Below are positions 31,605-39,843 of a stretch of DNA of 44,845 bases, in pieces; within the stretch, counting starts at the first letter, position 1; each line of letters begins with the position of its first letter. The translations under genes and the position numbers were made by a program. The notes under the pieces were generated by a model. That model searched no databases. It was not told the origin of the DNA and saw only the letters and a list, made by a program, of their open reading frames with translations. This DNA comes from Thermodesulfobacteriota bacterium (GTDB lineage: Bacteria > Desulfobacterota > BSN033 > UBA1163): positions 1 to 44,845 of the forward strand of contig JASEHH010000019.1 of the NCBI GenBank assembly GCA_030017685.1, in the 5' to 3' direction.

Positions 31605-32801
31605 ATGAGAAACCTCTTTGTACGGTTATCCATCGCATCCCTTCTTCTTCTCCTCCCCCTTGGCTGCCTGAAGAAACCAACTCTTCCTTCCTGGGTTTCA
31701 AAAATGTCAGTGATAAAGCCTCCCATCAGCCCTGAGGAAATCATCAGGCTTCCAGGAGGAGATCGAATCTCCTCTGGAGAACTCCTGGATGACCTCCATA
31801 AGGCGAAGGTGATCTTTATGGGAGAAAGCCATGATCAACTCGAACATCACCGGAGTCAATTGATGGTTCTTCGAGCCCTTTTAGAAAGGGGGAAAGAGGT
31901 CGTTGTGGCGATGGAGATGTTTGAAAGATCTCAGCAACTCATATTGGATCGATGGAGTCAAGGGTTCCTCACCGAAGAGGAGTTTCTCAAGGAGATTCGA
32001 TGGGAAGCGACATGGGGAATGGATTATGAGCTTTACAAGGGGATCCTCGATGAAGCAAAAAGCCATCATTTCAAAGTCCTTGCCCTCAATGTCCCCAAGG
32101 ACCTGGTGAGAAGGGTTGCCCAGAATGGAATCGAGGGACTCTCCTCTGAGGATAAGAAAAAGCTTCCCGAAATGGAACTCGCGGATAAGGAGCATCGTGC
32201 ATATATTCGATCCATCTTCAAAGGCCATCAGGGCGGCTCAGCAGGGGGTCTCAAACATTTCTACCAGGCTCAATGCCTGTGGGATGAAGGCATGGCAGAA
32301 ACCCTCTCTGATTTCCTCAAATCCTCTGATGGCGAAGGAAAGACCGTTGTGGTGATTGCGGGCAGTGGTCATGTGGTTTTCGATTTTGGAATCCCGAAAC
32401 GATTCCACCGTAGAACGCCCCTTCCCTATCAGACCATTGTGCTGAAGGAATGGAAAAGCGACATGGATGAGGATCTCACCTTTTCCAAAACGATTTTACC
32501 TCTGGCCAATTACCTCTGGATCACCCAGCCAACTCCGTCCGAGAAGAAGAGACCGAGGATCGGTATTGTCTTGAAAGAGATGGAAGAACCCAAGGGGGTA
32601 TGGATTGAGCGGGTTATCCCGCAGAGCCCCGCAGAAAAGGCAGGGTTACTTCCTGGAGACCAAATTCTTTCTGTCAACGGAAAAGAAATCATAAAATTAA
32701 AGGATCTCCACCATGCAGTGGCCGGAAAAGACCCGGGAAAAAAGATCGCAATGACCATCCTCCGTGAAGGATCGAAATGGGAAATTTCGGTGACCTTTTA
32801 A
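31605..32801 (+). CDS. ChaN-like lipoprotein fused to a PDZ domain
   Basis: The 398-residue lipoprotein (signal IASLLLLLPLGC) has a ChaN / Tiki-superfamily domain at about 55-270: VIFMGESHDQLEHHRSQL, VVAMEMFERSQQLILDRW, VVIAGSGHVVFDFGIPKR. Such domains bind haem or act as metalloproteases. The C-terminal 80 residues form a PDZ domain (WIERVIPQSPAEKAGLLPGD, ILSVNGKEI) for protein or peptide binding. It faces away from the transglycosylase gene. The role is uncertain: iron/haem handling or envelope proteolysis. Confidence 0.87.
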   Translation: MRNLFVRLSIASLLLLLPLGCLKKPTLPSWVSKMSVIKPPISPEEIIRLPGGDRISSGELLDDLHKAKVIFMGESHDQLEHHRSQLMVLRALLERGKEVVVAMEMFERSQQLILDRWSQGFLTEEEFLKEIRWEATWGMDYELYKGILDEAKSHHFKVLALNVPKDLVRRVAQNGIEGLSSEDKKKLPEMELADKEHRAYIRSIFKGHQGGSAGGLKHFYQAQCLWDEGMAETLSDFLKSSDGEGKTVVVIAGSGHVVFDFGIPKRFHRRTPLPYQTIVLKEWKSDMDEDLTFSKTILPLANYLWITQPTPSEKKRPRIGIVLKEMEEPKGVWIERVIPQSPAEKAGLLPGDQILSVNGKEIIKLKDLHHAVAGKDPGKKIAMTILREGSKWEISVTF

Positions 32802-32999
32802 TAGAGTCGGGAGCCGGGGTCAGGCCTGCAATCATGCAATTAACTTTTTAAACAAAATAGCCCGTATAGACACTTGAACACTTTTCCGCACCTTGCATTT
32901 CCTTAAACCCTTTCCTTCAACTCTCTATTTGACAAAACCTTCGAAGAAGTAATAATTTAAAACCGATCCTCTTTTTGAGGAGGACTTCTGGGGGCGCAA

Positions 33000-34307
33000 G
33001 TGAAACATCCGCTGACGATTTCTGTGGGCATTGTGGACCGGCAGGTCGAAATCTTCGGCCATCTGGATGGAAATTTCTTTGGAGATGAATTCGGCCCTGT
33101 ATCAGGCCAGTTTTCAGCAAAGGTTATGGAAGAAGCGATCGTGCTCTTCGATCAGGCCCATCGCCAAATCTCTCGTTCTCCATCGATCAGGCTCAGGGCC
33201 GGGAAAGGGTCTTTCTTCTCGCTTTTTAATGTCACCATCGGAAACCGCTTCCACTGGGAGAGGACGGAAGACCAAACCTTTCAGGGAGATCTCATCCTCT
33301 GTCTCCGTAAGGAGGAGATGATCTGCGCCATCAATGAAATCCCCCTGGAAGATTATCTGATAAGTGTGATCTCTTCTGAGATGGGTGGGGAAGCTCCGAT
33401 GGAATTTCTGAAAACCCACGCCATCCTATCCCGGAGCTGGCTTCTGGCGTCGCTTGATCGAAAAGAGGAGTCAAAAAGTCCATCTATACAAACCGAAAAG
33501 ATCACTGAAGGAGAGATCATTCGATGGTATGACCGGAAGGACCATGATCTCTTTGATGTCTGCAGCGATGATCACTGCCAACGCTACCAGGGCATCAAGA
33601 AGATCGTATCCGAACAAGCCAAAGAAGCAGTCCGAAAAACGCACGGGATGGTGATGACATTTCGGGATGAAGTCTGTGATGCCCGATATTCCAAGGCCTG
33701 CGGAGGGATTACAGAAGGCTTCGACACCGCCTGGGATGACAAACGAATCCCATATCTGACAAGCATTTCGGACGCGCCGTTTCCTCATCAGCAGATCAGG
33801 ACAGAGGAAGAGGCTTCACGCTGGATGCTTTCGAACCCTGAGGCCTACTGCCATACAACGGATGAAAGTCTTCTTAAAAAGATACTTCCGGGCTTTGACC
33901 GGGAGACAAAAAACTTTTTCCGATGGAGGATCGAATATTCGCGGACAGAACTTGAAGAGATCCTTCGAGAAAAATCGGGTTTTGATTTCGGGACCCTGAA
34001 GGAAATCGTACCCCTTAACCGTGGTCCTTCAGGCCGAATCTCCCTTTTAAAAATTGTTGGTTTAAAGAAAAGTATGGTCGTGGGCAAGGAACTCGAAATA
34101 AGGCGCTGGCTCTCCCGGACTCACCTTTACAGCAGCGCCTTCATTGTGGCGGCTGATGCCGAGAGATTTATTTTTCACGGGGCCGGCTGGGGACACGGCG
34201 TGGGACTCTGTCAGATCGGCGCCGCTGTCATGGCAATTCAAGGATTTTCAGCGGAGGAAATTCTGAGGCATTATTTCACAGGGGTGGAGATAAAGAAAAT
34301 CTACTGA
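33000..34307 (+). CDS. SpoIID/LytB-domain protein
   Basis: In this 435-residue protein the SpoIID-type core runs from about residue 105 to the end. Segments include IPLEDYLISVISSEMGGEAPMEFLKTHAILSRSW, DARYSKACGGITEGFDTAWD, and the C-terminal GAGWGHGVGLCQIGAAVMA. SpoIID family members are peptidoglycan-cleaving enzymes that act on denuded glycan. No signal peptide is seen at the GTG start, which has only a weak ribosome-binding site. Export or a cytosolic role is therefore open. It is followed in 24 bases by an AmpG-like transporter gene. Confidence 0.85.
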   Translation: MKHPLTISVGIVDRQVEIFGHLDGNFFGDEFGPVSGQFSAKVMEEAIVLFDQAHRQISRSPSIRLRAGKGSFFSLFNVTIGNRFHWERTEDQTFQGDLILCLRKEEMICAINEIPLEDYLISVISSEMGGEAPMEFLKTHAILSRSWLLASLDRKEESKSPSIQTEKITEGEIIRWYDRKDHDLFDVCSDDHCQRYQGIKKIVSEQAKEAVRKTHGMVMTFRDEVCDARYSKACGGITEGFDTAWDDKRIPYLTSISDAPFPHQQIRTEEEASRWMLSNPEAYCHTTDESLLKKILPGFDRETKNFFRWRIEYSRTELEEILREKSGFDFGTLKEIVPLNRGPSGRISLLKIVGLKKSMVVGKELEIRRWLSRTHLYSSAFIVAADAERFIFHGAGWGHGVGLCQIGAAVMAIQGFSAEEILRHYFTGVEIKKIY

Positions 34308-34318
34308 AGAAATGAAGT

Positions 34319-34342
34319 TGGAATAATGGAATGATGGAATAT
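34319..34342. repeat. Period-8 tract reaching into the AmpG-like start
   Basis: TGGAATAA, TGGAATGA and TGGAATAT run in tandem, and weaker units (AGGAAGAA, TGGGAAGA) follow to about 34358. The AmpG-like ATG lies inside the tract, so its first residues (MMEYRKNGKKSK) are repeat-encoded. Confidence 0.7.
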
Positions 34343-35635
34343 AGGAAGAATGGGAAGAAATCGAAACCCGCATCGCGAAATCCATGGGCATGGGTCCCTT
34401 CTCTATACATTGCCGAGGGAATCCCTTATACCATGGCGATGACGGTCTCGGTCGTCCTCTACAAGCGACTTGGCATCTCAAACACCGACATCGCTTTTTA
34501 TACAAGCTGGCTCTATCTTCCCTGGGTTATCAAACCTCTCTGGAGCCCTTTTGTTGACCTTTCCAGGACGAAGCGCTACTGGATTCTCCTGACGCAACTG
34601 GTCATCGGAGCATCACTGGCTTCCGTTGCGTTCACCATTCCAACTTCACGTTTCTTTCAGTATACCCTTGCCTTCTTCTGGCTGATGGCCTTCAGCTCAG
34701 CAACCCATGACATCGCGGCTGATGGTTTTTACATGCTGGGGCTTCGAGAGCATCACCAGGCCGCCTTTGTCGGAGTGCGAACGACTTTCTACCGTATCTC
34801 CATGATCGCCACTCAGGGCGGGCTGGTCATCCTTGCGGGCACCCTGGAAGGAAGTGGTTACGATATTCCCATGGCATGGGCCATCGCCCTCTTTGTGTCG
34901 GCTTGCTCCTTTTCGACCCTTCTCCTTTATCATTCTTTTATTCTTCCTTATCCAGATTCAGATCGTCAGGCATGTCGCAAATCTTCAACATCCTTCACTC
35001 TGGAGTTCCTCCACACCTTCGGCCTCTTCTTCAGAAAAAAGGGCATCGTTACCATTCTTGTTTTCCTCCTCTTCTACCGTTTTGCAGAAACCCAGATTGT
35101 CAAAATCATTGCACCCTTTTTACTCGACCCTCGCACAAAGGGAGGGCTGGGGCTCACCACATCAGAAGTGGGAATCATCTACGGCACGGTGGGAATCATT
35201 TCACTTATGCTTGGGGGACTTTTAGGCGGGTATGCCATTTACAGAAAAGGACTCAAGTTCTGGATCTGGATCATGGTCTGTGCTGTCCATCTGCCGGACC
35301 TCGTCTATGTCTATCTCTCACAAGCCTTGCCTGACAATTTCTATTTGATCAACCTCTGCGTTGCTGTGGAGCAATTCGGTTATGGTTTTGGTTTTACAGC
35401 CTACACGATGTTCATGATCATGGTATCGGAGGGGGAGTATAAAACGGTTCACTACGCCATCGCCACGGGTATCATGGCCCTGGGCATGATGGTGCCTGCC
35501 ATGTTCAGTGGCTGGCTTCAGGAACAGATGGGTTATTCGAACTTCTTCCTCTGGGTCATGGCCGCCACGATCCCGGGTTTCATCGTAACAGGGCTCATAA
35601 AGATTGATCCGGAATTCGGAAAAAAGAAGACATAG
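34331..35635 (+). CDS. AmpG-like MFS permease (anhydromuropeptide uptake)
   Basis: The 434-residue, 12-segment transporter resembles AmpG: NPWAWVPSLYIAEGIPYTMAMTVSVVLYKRLGI, WVIKPLWSPFVDLSRTKR, SATHDIAADGFYM, and FGYGFGFTAYTMFMI. AmpG imports GlcNAc-anhydroMurNAc peptides for recycling. The start at 34331 or 34334 is uncertain because it falls in a repeat; a third possible ribosome-binding site is not clear. The position among peptidoglycan genes supports the role. Confidence 0.85.
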   Translation: MMEYRKNGKKSKPASRNPWAWVPSLYIAEGIPYTMAMTVSVVLYKRLGISNTDIAFYTSWLYLPWVIKPLWSPFVDLSRTKRYWILLTQLVIGASLASVAFTIPTSRFFQYTLAFFWLMAFSSATHDIAADGFYMLGLREHHQAAFVGVRTTFYRISMIATQGGLVILAGTLEGSGYDIPMAWAIALFVSACSFSTLLLYHSFILPYPDSDRQACRKSSTSFTLEFLHTFGLFFRKKGIVTILVFLLFYRFAETQIVKIIAPFLLDPRTKGGLGLTTSEVGIIYGTVGIISLMLGGLLGGYAIYRKGLKFWIWIMVCAVHLPDLVYVYLSQALPDNFYLINLCVAVEQFGYGFGFTAYTMFMIMVSEGEYKTVHYAIATGIMALGMMVPAMFSGWLQEQMGYSNFFLWVMAATIPGFIVTGLIKIDPEFGKKKT

Positions 35636-35640
35636 GGATT

Positions 35641-35680
35641 TGGAATGGTGGAAAAATGGAATAATGGAATGATGGAAAGG
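35641..35680. repeat. Five-copy period-8 tract
   Basis: TGGAATGG, TGGAAAAA, TGGAATAA, TGGAATGA and TGGAAAGG run strictly in phase right after the AmpG-like stop. The last unit contains AAAGGAG but is too far from the next start to serve it. Confidence 0.75.
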
Positions 35681-35707
35681 AGTTCTTTTCGAGAAACTCA
35701 TGTATAA

Positions 35708-36430
35708 ATGATTACAATGAAGAGACGACGATTCAAAACCGCTTTCATCCTTGGCGCCGGACTGGGAACACGGCTTCGGCCTCTGACTGAGGAATGCCCA
35801 AAGCCACTCCTGGAGATCGGAGGACGACCCATCATCACCTACGCGATGGATCATCTCATGAAAGTCGGCGTAGATCGCTTCATCGTGAACACTCATCATC
35901 TGTCAGAAGTCTACCTGAAAAAGTTTTCTGACGGGGAATGGCGCGGCGTGCCTATCATCTTTCGCTACGAGCCCGTCCTCCTTGATACAGCAGGAGGACT
36001 AAAAAACATTGAAGATCTTCTGGACGAGGATGAGGCCATTTTCTGTTATAATGGCGATGTGATGACGAACCTTCCGTTGCAAAGGCTTCTTGAGGCCCAT
36101 GAGGAGAAGCGACCGGAGGTAACGCTTGCCCTGCGAAGTAGCGGTCCTCTTCCCAATGTGAACCTCAATGGAGCTAATGAAATATGCGATCTTCGGCATA
36201 CCCTGGGAAATCCTGGAGTTCGAGGTTGTCAATTTACAGGCGTCTATACCTTAGAGACATCGTTCTTCCAGTGTCTTGAACCCGGAAAAATCGAATCCGT
36301 TGTTCATGCCTTTATCAGAAGAATTGTGGAAAAACCGGGCTCGATACGGGGGATCGTCTTAGACAAAGGCGAGTGGCACGACATCGGCTCCGTCGAAGCC
36401 TACAAAAGAATAAAAGGGCATTGGGCATAG
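35708..36430 (+). CDS. Sugar-1-phosphate nucleotidyltransferase, MurU-like
   Basis: The 240-residue protein has the nucleotidyltransferase signature [31 protein letters not shown], then [26 protein letters not shown] and [16 protein letters not shown]. Its short length and pairing with a kinase like AmgK suggest MurU (MurNAc-1-phosphate uridylyltransferase), although a mannose-1-phosphate guanylyltransferase is possible. The last residues GHWA are encoded by a heptamer repeat (36416-36446). Confidence 0.85.
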   Translation: MITMKRRRFKTAFILGAGLGTRLRPLTEECPKPLLEIGGRPIITYAMDHLMKVGVDRFIVNTHHLSEVYLKKFSDGEWRGVPIIFRYEPVLLDTAGGLKNIEDLLDEDEAIFCYNGDVMTNLPLQRLLEAHEEKRPEVTLALRSSGPLPNVNLNGANEICDLRHTLGNPGVRGCQFTGVYTLETSFFQCLEPGKIESVVHAFIRRIVEKPGSIRGIVLDKGEWHDIGSVEAYKRIKGHWA

Positions 36431-36446
36431 AGCAGAGTGCATAGCG
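36416..36446. repeat. Heptamer tract across the MurU-like stop codon
   Basis: GGGCATT, GGGCATA, GAGCAGA and GTGCATA followed by GCG. The same order of words, inverted, is found at 225-252. The stop TAG lies inside the tract. Confidence 0.7.
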
Positions 36447-36489
36447 TAACTGAAAAACTAAGGGCTATCTTCATGGTACGTGGGCTACG

Positions 36490-37503
36490 ATGAAATCACA
36501 TGATGACATGATCCGTTTTGCGCGAGAGGGGCTTGGGCTTTCAGAGTCCGTTTCTATAAAACTTGCTCCATTGGAAGGGAGAGGTTCGGACAGGACTTTT
36601 TACCGGCTGACATGGGACCGTAAAGATTCAGCCATCCTGATCCATTATGACCCAAAGCGTGTCGAAAACACCTGCTACGCCGGCATTGCTGTATTTCTCC
36701 GTGACATCGATGTCCCGGCACCCCGGCTGATCCGGCATGATCCAGCCGTTTGTCTCATTGTCATGGAAGACCTCGGGGATACCGATCTGTGGTCTCTTAA
36801 AAAAACGTCCTGGGAGACTCGGAGATCACTTTATCAAAAAACACTTGCCATCGTGCGCAACCTCCACTGCTTCCCCGAAAAGGATTTCCCTTTGGGACGT
36901 ATGATTCTTATGCAGGGCTTTGGTCCTGATCTTTATCGTTGGGAGCAGGACTACTTCCGGGATCATTTTATCAAGGGTGTCTGTGGGATCGAACTTGAGC
37001 CTTTCTTCAAGCAAGAAATAGAGAGAGAGCTTTCCGGCTTAGCAGAGCGACTTTCGGCAACAAAACGCTCTCTCATTCACCGGGATCTGCAATCCCAGAA
37101 CGTGATGATCCGCGACGGAGAGCCCTTCCTCATCGACTTCCAGGGGATGCGCTTCGGAAGCTCCTTTTACGATCTCGGCTCTCTTCTCTGCGATCCTTAT
37201 GTCGAATTCAGTGGTGATCAGAGGATGGACTTGCTTCTTTTTTATTACAACCTTTCCAAACAGGACTTGAGCTGGGAAGATTTTCAGAAGATGTTCTGGG
37301 AAGCTTCGGCACAGCGTCTCATGCAGGCCCTCGGTGCCTATGGATTTTTAGGTCTCAAGAAAGGGCTTAAAGCTTTTCTTGAGCATATCCCTGCTGGAGT
37401 TCAAAATCTTCATCTTGCGGCTTCACATGTATTATCTCTCCCCTGTCTCCGAGAGATCTCCGTAAAATTTCTCACTTCCAATAAGTTGAAGTGTAGTGTA
37501 TAA
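36490..37503 (+). CDS. Aminosugar kinase-type phosphotransferase, AmgK-like
   Basis: The 337-residue member of the aminoglycoside phosphotransferase family has the catalytic loop LIHRDLQSQNVMIRDG and the metal-binding FLIDFQGMRFGSSFYDLGSLL. Earlier it has EGRGSDRTFYRL and LIVMEDLGDTDLW. AmgK phosphorylates the anomeric hydroxyl of MurNAc/GlcNAc, and MurU then makes UDP-MurNAc. The gene order MurU-like then AmgK-like supports this pathway. The frame is intact and length normal. Confidence 0.87.
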   Translation: MKSHDDMIRFAREGLGLSESVSIKLAPLEGRGSDRTFYRLTWDRKDSAILIHYDPKRVENTCYAGIAVFLRDIDVPAPRLIRHDPAVCLIVMEDLGDTDLWSLKKTSWETRRSLYQKTLAIVRNLHCFPEKDFPLGRMILMQGFGPDLYRWEQDYFRDHFIKGVCGIELEPFFKQEIERELSGLAERLSATKRSLIHRDLQSQNVMIRDGEPFLIDFQGMRFGSSFYDLGSLLCDPYVEFSGDQRMDLLLFYYNLSKQDLSWEDFQKMFWEASAQRLMQALGAYGFLGLKKGLKAFLEHIPAGVQNLHLAASHVLSLPCLREISVKFLTSNKLKCSV

Positions 37504-37540
37504 TTCAAACCATCATTGACGCCGGGTTTTCCTACTACCT

Positions 37541-37798
37541 ATGAAATACCAACTTGAAATTATGCCCAAAGCGGCGAGGGATATTAAAACCATTCCTAAG
37601 AAGGATGTTGTCAAAATCATAGAGAAAATAAATGAAATGATGGATGGGTTAAAAGGTGATGTTAAGAGATTAACGAATTTTACACCAGAGTATAGGCTTC
37701 GATATCGGAACTGGAGAGTATTGTTCGAGGTTGAGGATGACAGGATTATAATTTATCGTATAATGCATAGAAAGGATATCTATCGTTTAGGAGGATAA
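37541..37798 (+). CDS. RelE/ParE-type toxin
   Basis: The 85-residue protein has the RelE fold pattern: YQLEIMPKAARDIKTIPKKD, helices, then RLTNFTPEYRLRYRNWRVLFEVEDDRIIIYRIMHRKDIYR. The basic residues and C-terminal Tyr expected for mRNA cleavage at the ribosome are present. The gene is toxin-first, and its end GGAGGATAA supplies the ribosome-binding site for the antitoxin gene. Codon use is more AT-rich than that of its neighbours, which suggests transfer. Confidence 0.9.
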   Translation: MKYQLEIMPKAARDIKTIPKKDVVKIIEKINEMMDGLKGDVKRLTNFTPEYRLRYRNWRVLFEVEDDRIIIYRIMHRKDIYRLGG

Positions 37799-37802
37799 AA
37801 AG

Positions 37803-37997
37803 ATGAAAGCCCAAGTGTTGGAAAAAAATGGGAAAAAGGAATTTGCGATTTTACCTTGGGAGGATTATTTAATAATTCAGGAAATGCTTGAAGATTATGA
37901 GGATTTAAGAGAACTCAGAAAGGCAAAAGAGGAGTCGAAAGGGCAGAAGCCCATCCCTTTTGAAAAGGTGGTTAAGTCTTTGAAGTTAAAGAAATGA
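37803..37997 (+). CDS. Phd/YefM-like antitoxin
   Basis: The 64-residue acidic/basic helical protein (KNGKKEFAILPWEDYLIIQEMLEDYEDLRELRKAK) starts four bases after the toxin stop. The FAILPWEDY motif and tail are typical of small antitoxins paired with RelE toxins. The toxin-first order is less common. 37998-38203 downstream shows no gene. Confidence 0.82.
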   Translation: MKAQVLEKNGKKEFAILPWEDYLIIQEMLEDYEDLRELRKAKEESKGQKPIPFEKVVKSLKLKK

Positions 37998-38203
37998 ATC
38001 AAACATGGCACTTTACTTGAGCATAGAAGATAACTGCAATGGACTCAAATCGGGAAAATATTTGAACGAGTCTGCGACCTTCCGGGGATTATCCTAATAT
38101 TGTTTGAAGACGCTGAAAACGAAGTAACACTCGTTGTCACTAAAATTCTGTTACGAGCTAATGAATCCGCCTAATATCGTTGTTATATACTCTATTCATC
38201 AGA

Positions 38204-39775
38204 ATGAAGCCTCTCACTGTAGTCACCTCTTATAGCTCAGGCCATTTTTTTGAGAAGACCTTGCTTTCCTTTGCAGGGTCAGGTCTGGTTGAACGTGTCG
38301 TGATCGTGGAGCCCCACGAGCAAAGTCCGAGGGAACCCACCTCTCACCCAGGTGGGGCGACATCCCGGCCAGCCGATAGAGGACCTTCTTCTGCCGGGGT
38401 AAGTCAGGAGTCAGTTCATTTCAATATGGATAAGTGCCATCTTCTTGTCACAGAACCCCTTCCCTCCCATAAAACACTCAGCCTGATTCTGGCCGAGATT
38501 CGAACGAAGTATCTTCTCCTTTTATTGGAAACCCAGCAAATTTCGATCGGACCTAAAATCCTGGAGAGATTTCTGGAGGTAGCTGAATCCACAAAAGCAG
38601 GCCTGGTCTATTCGGATTTCTATGACCAAAGCAAACACGAGAAGACTCTTCATCCACTCAATGATTACCAGCTTGGGAGCGTCCGTGATGATTTTGACTT
38701 TGGCGCCATGACTCTCTTCTCGGTCCACGCCGTCCGGAAAGCCCTGAAAAAATACGGTCCCATCCCAGAAGTTAAATTTGCCGGACTCTATGATCTTCGC
38801 CTCAAGGTTTCAATTGACCACTCTATCTATCATCTGCAGGAGCCACTCTATACCGTCATTAAATCAGATGAGCCCTTGAGCAAGGATAAATTATTTTCAT
38901 ATGTCGATCCTAAAAATCGAGCAGTCCAGAAGGAAATGGAGACTGTCTTCACGGATTACCTGAAGAAGATTGGAGCCTATCTGCGGCCTAACTTCAAGGA
39001 GGTCGGGCATGCAACCGAATCCTTTCCGGTGGAAGCCTCTGTTATCATCCCTGTTCGGAACCGGAAAGAGACGATTGGAGAGGCCATGAAAAGCGCTCTA
39101 TCACAGGAAGCGGATTTCCCGTTCAATATCATCGTTGTTGACAATCACTCGTCAGACGGAACAACAGCTATTCTTACTAATCTCGCCAAACAGTTTCCTT
39201 CCCTGAAGCACATCGTCCCGGAGAGGGATGATCTTGGCATCGGTGGTTGCTGGAATGAAGCCCTTCAAAATAAAGCCTGTGGCCGCTTTGCCGTTCAGCT
39301 CGATTCGGACGATCTCTACAGTAACATTCACACCCTGCAGAAGATGGTTGACATGCTTCGCCAGAGAGATTACGCCATGGTGGTCGGCTCCTATGCCCTC
39401 GTCGATTCCAGGTTGGAGGAGATTCCACCCGGCCTTATCGACCACCGCGAATGGACCGATGAGAACGGTCATAACAATGCGTTGCGCATCAACGGTCTGG
39501 GGGCCCCGCGTGCTTTCGACACCCATCTGATGCGGAATATCGGATTTCTCAATGTGAGCTATGGTGAGGATTACGCAGCAGCGTTGCGAATCTGCAGAGA
39601 GTACCGCATCGGACGGATCTATGAGAGTCTATACCTCTGCCGGCGCTGGTCGGGAAATACAGATGCGACTCTAAGTGTTGAAGAGGCAAACCGGAATGAT
39701 GCTTTTAAGGATAAAATCCGGACGGGGGAGATTCTTGCCCGGCAAAAGATGGCAAAAGAAAGGAAAGCGGAATGA
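38204..39775 (+). CDS. Family 2 glycosyltransferase with N-terminal extension
   Basis: I use ATG 38204 (MKPLTVVTSYSSGHFFEKT). TTG 38180 is in frame but unlikely, since TATACT at 38186-38191 would place the transcription start near 38200. The 523-residue protein has an N-terminal domain (1-285) and a GT2 domain (about 290-430) with SVIIPVRNRKETIGEAMKSA, VVDNHSSDGT, and the DXD motif QLDSDD. Residues about 40-70 (SPREPTSHPGGATSRPADRG) are encoded by GC-rich hairpin-forming DNA and look like an insertion. It would transfer a sugar to a glycan or lipid; acceptor unknown. Confidence 0.85.
   Translation: MKPLTVVTSYSSGHFFEKTLLSFAGSGLVERVVIVEPHEQSPREPTSHPGGATSRPADRGPSSAGVSQESVHFNMDKCHLLVTEPLPSHKTLSLILAEIRTKYLLLLLETQQISIGPKILERFLEVAESTKAGLVYSDFYDQSKHEKTLHPLNDYQLGSVRDDFDFGAMTLFSVHAVRKALKKYGPIPEVKFAGLYDLRLKVSIDHSIYHLQEPLYTVIKSDEPLSKDKLFSYVDPKNRAVQKEMETVFTDYLKKIGAYLRPNFKEVGHATESFPVEASVIIPVRNRKETIGEAMKSALSQEADFPFNIIVVDNHSSDGTTAILTNLAKQFPSLKHIVPERDDLGIGGCWNEALQNKACGRFAVQLDSDDLYSNIHTLQKMVDMLRQRDYAMVVGSYALVDSRLEEIPPGLIDHREWTDENGHNNALRINGLGAPRAFDTHLMRNIGFLNVSYGEDYAAALRICREYRIGRIYESLYLCRRWSGNTDATLSVEEANRNDAFKDKIRTGEILARQKMAKERKAE
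38325..38405. repeat. In-frame GC-rich palindromic insertion inside the glycosyltransferase gene
   Basis: CCCACCT/AGGTGGG (38336-38342 with 38350-38356) and CCCGGC/GCCGGG (38364-38369 with 38393-38398) fold as two hairpins. The encoded low-complexity peptide (Pro, Ser, Gly) interrupts an otherwise alpha/beta sequence without breaking the frame. Confidence 0.5.
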
Positions 39776-39805
39776 TTCCATCTTTCCAATATTCCATTTC
39801 ATTGG
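39774..39805. repeat. Period-8 tract between convergent genes
   Basis: GATTCCAT, CTTTCCAA, TATTCCAT and TTCATTGG run in phase from the glycosyltransferase stop toward the MFS gene stop. The same kind of word tract lies at 3301-3324. Confidence 0.6.
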
Positions 39806-39843
39806 CACTCATGGGAATGATCATCCCGCATTAGAGGGAACGC

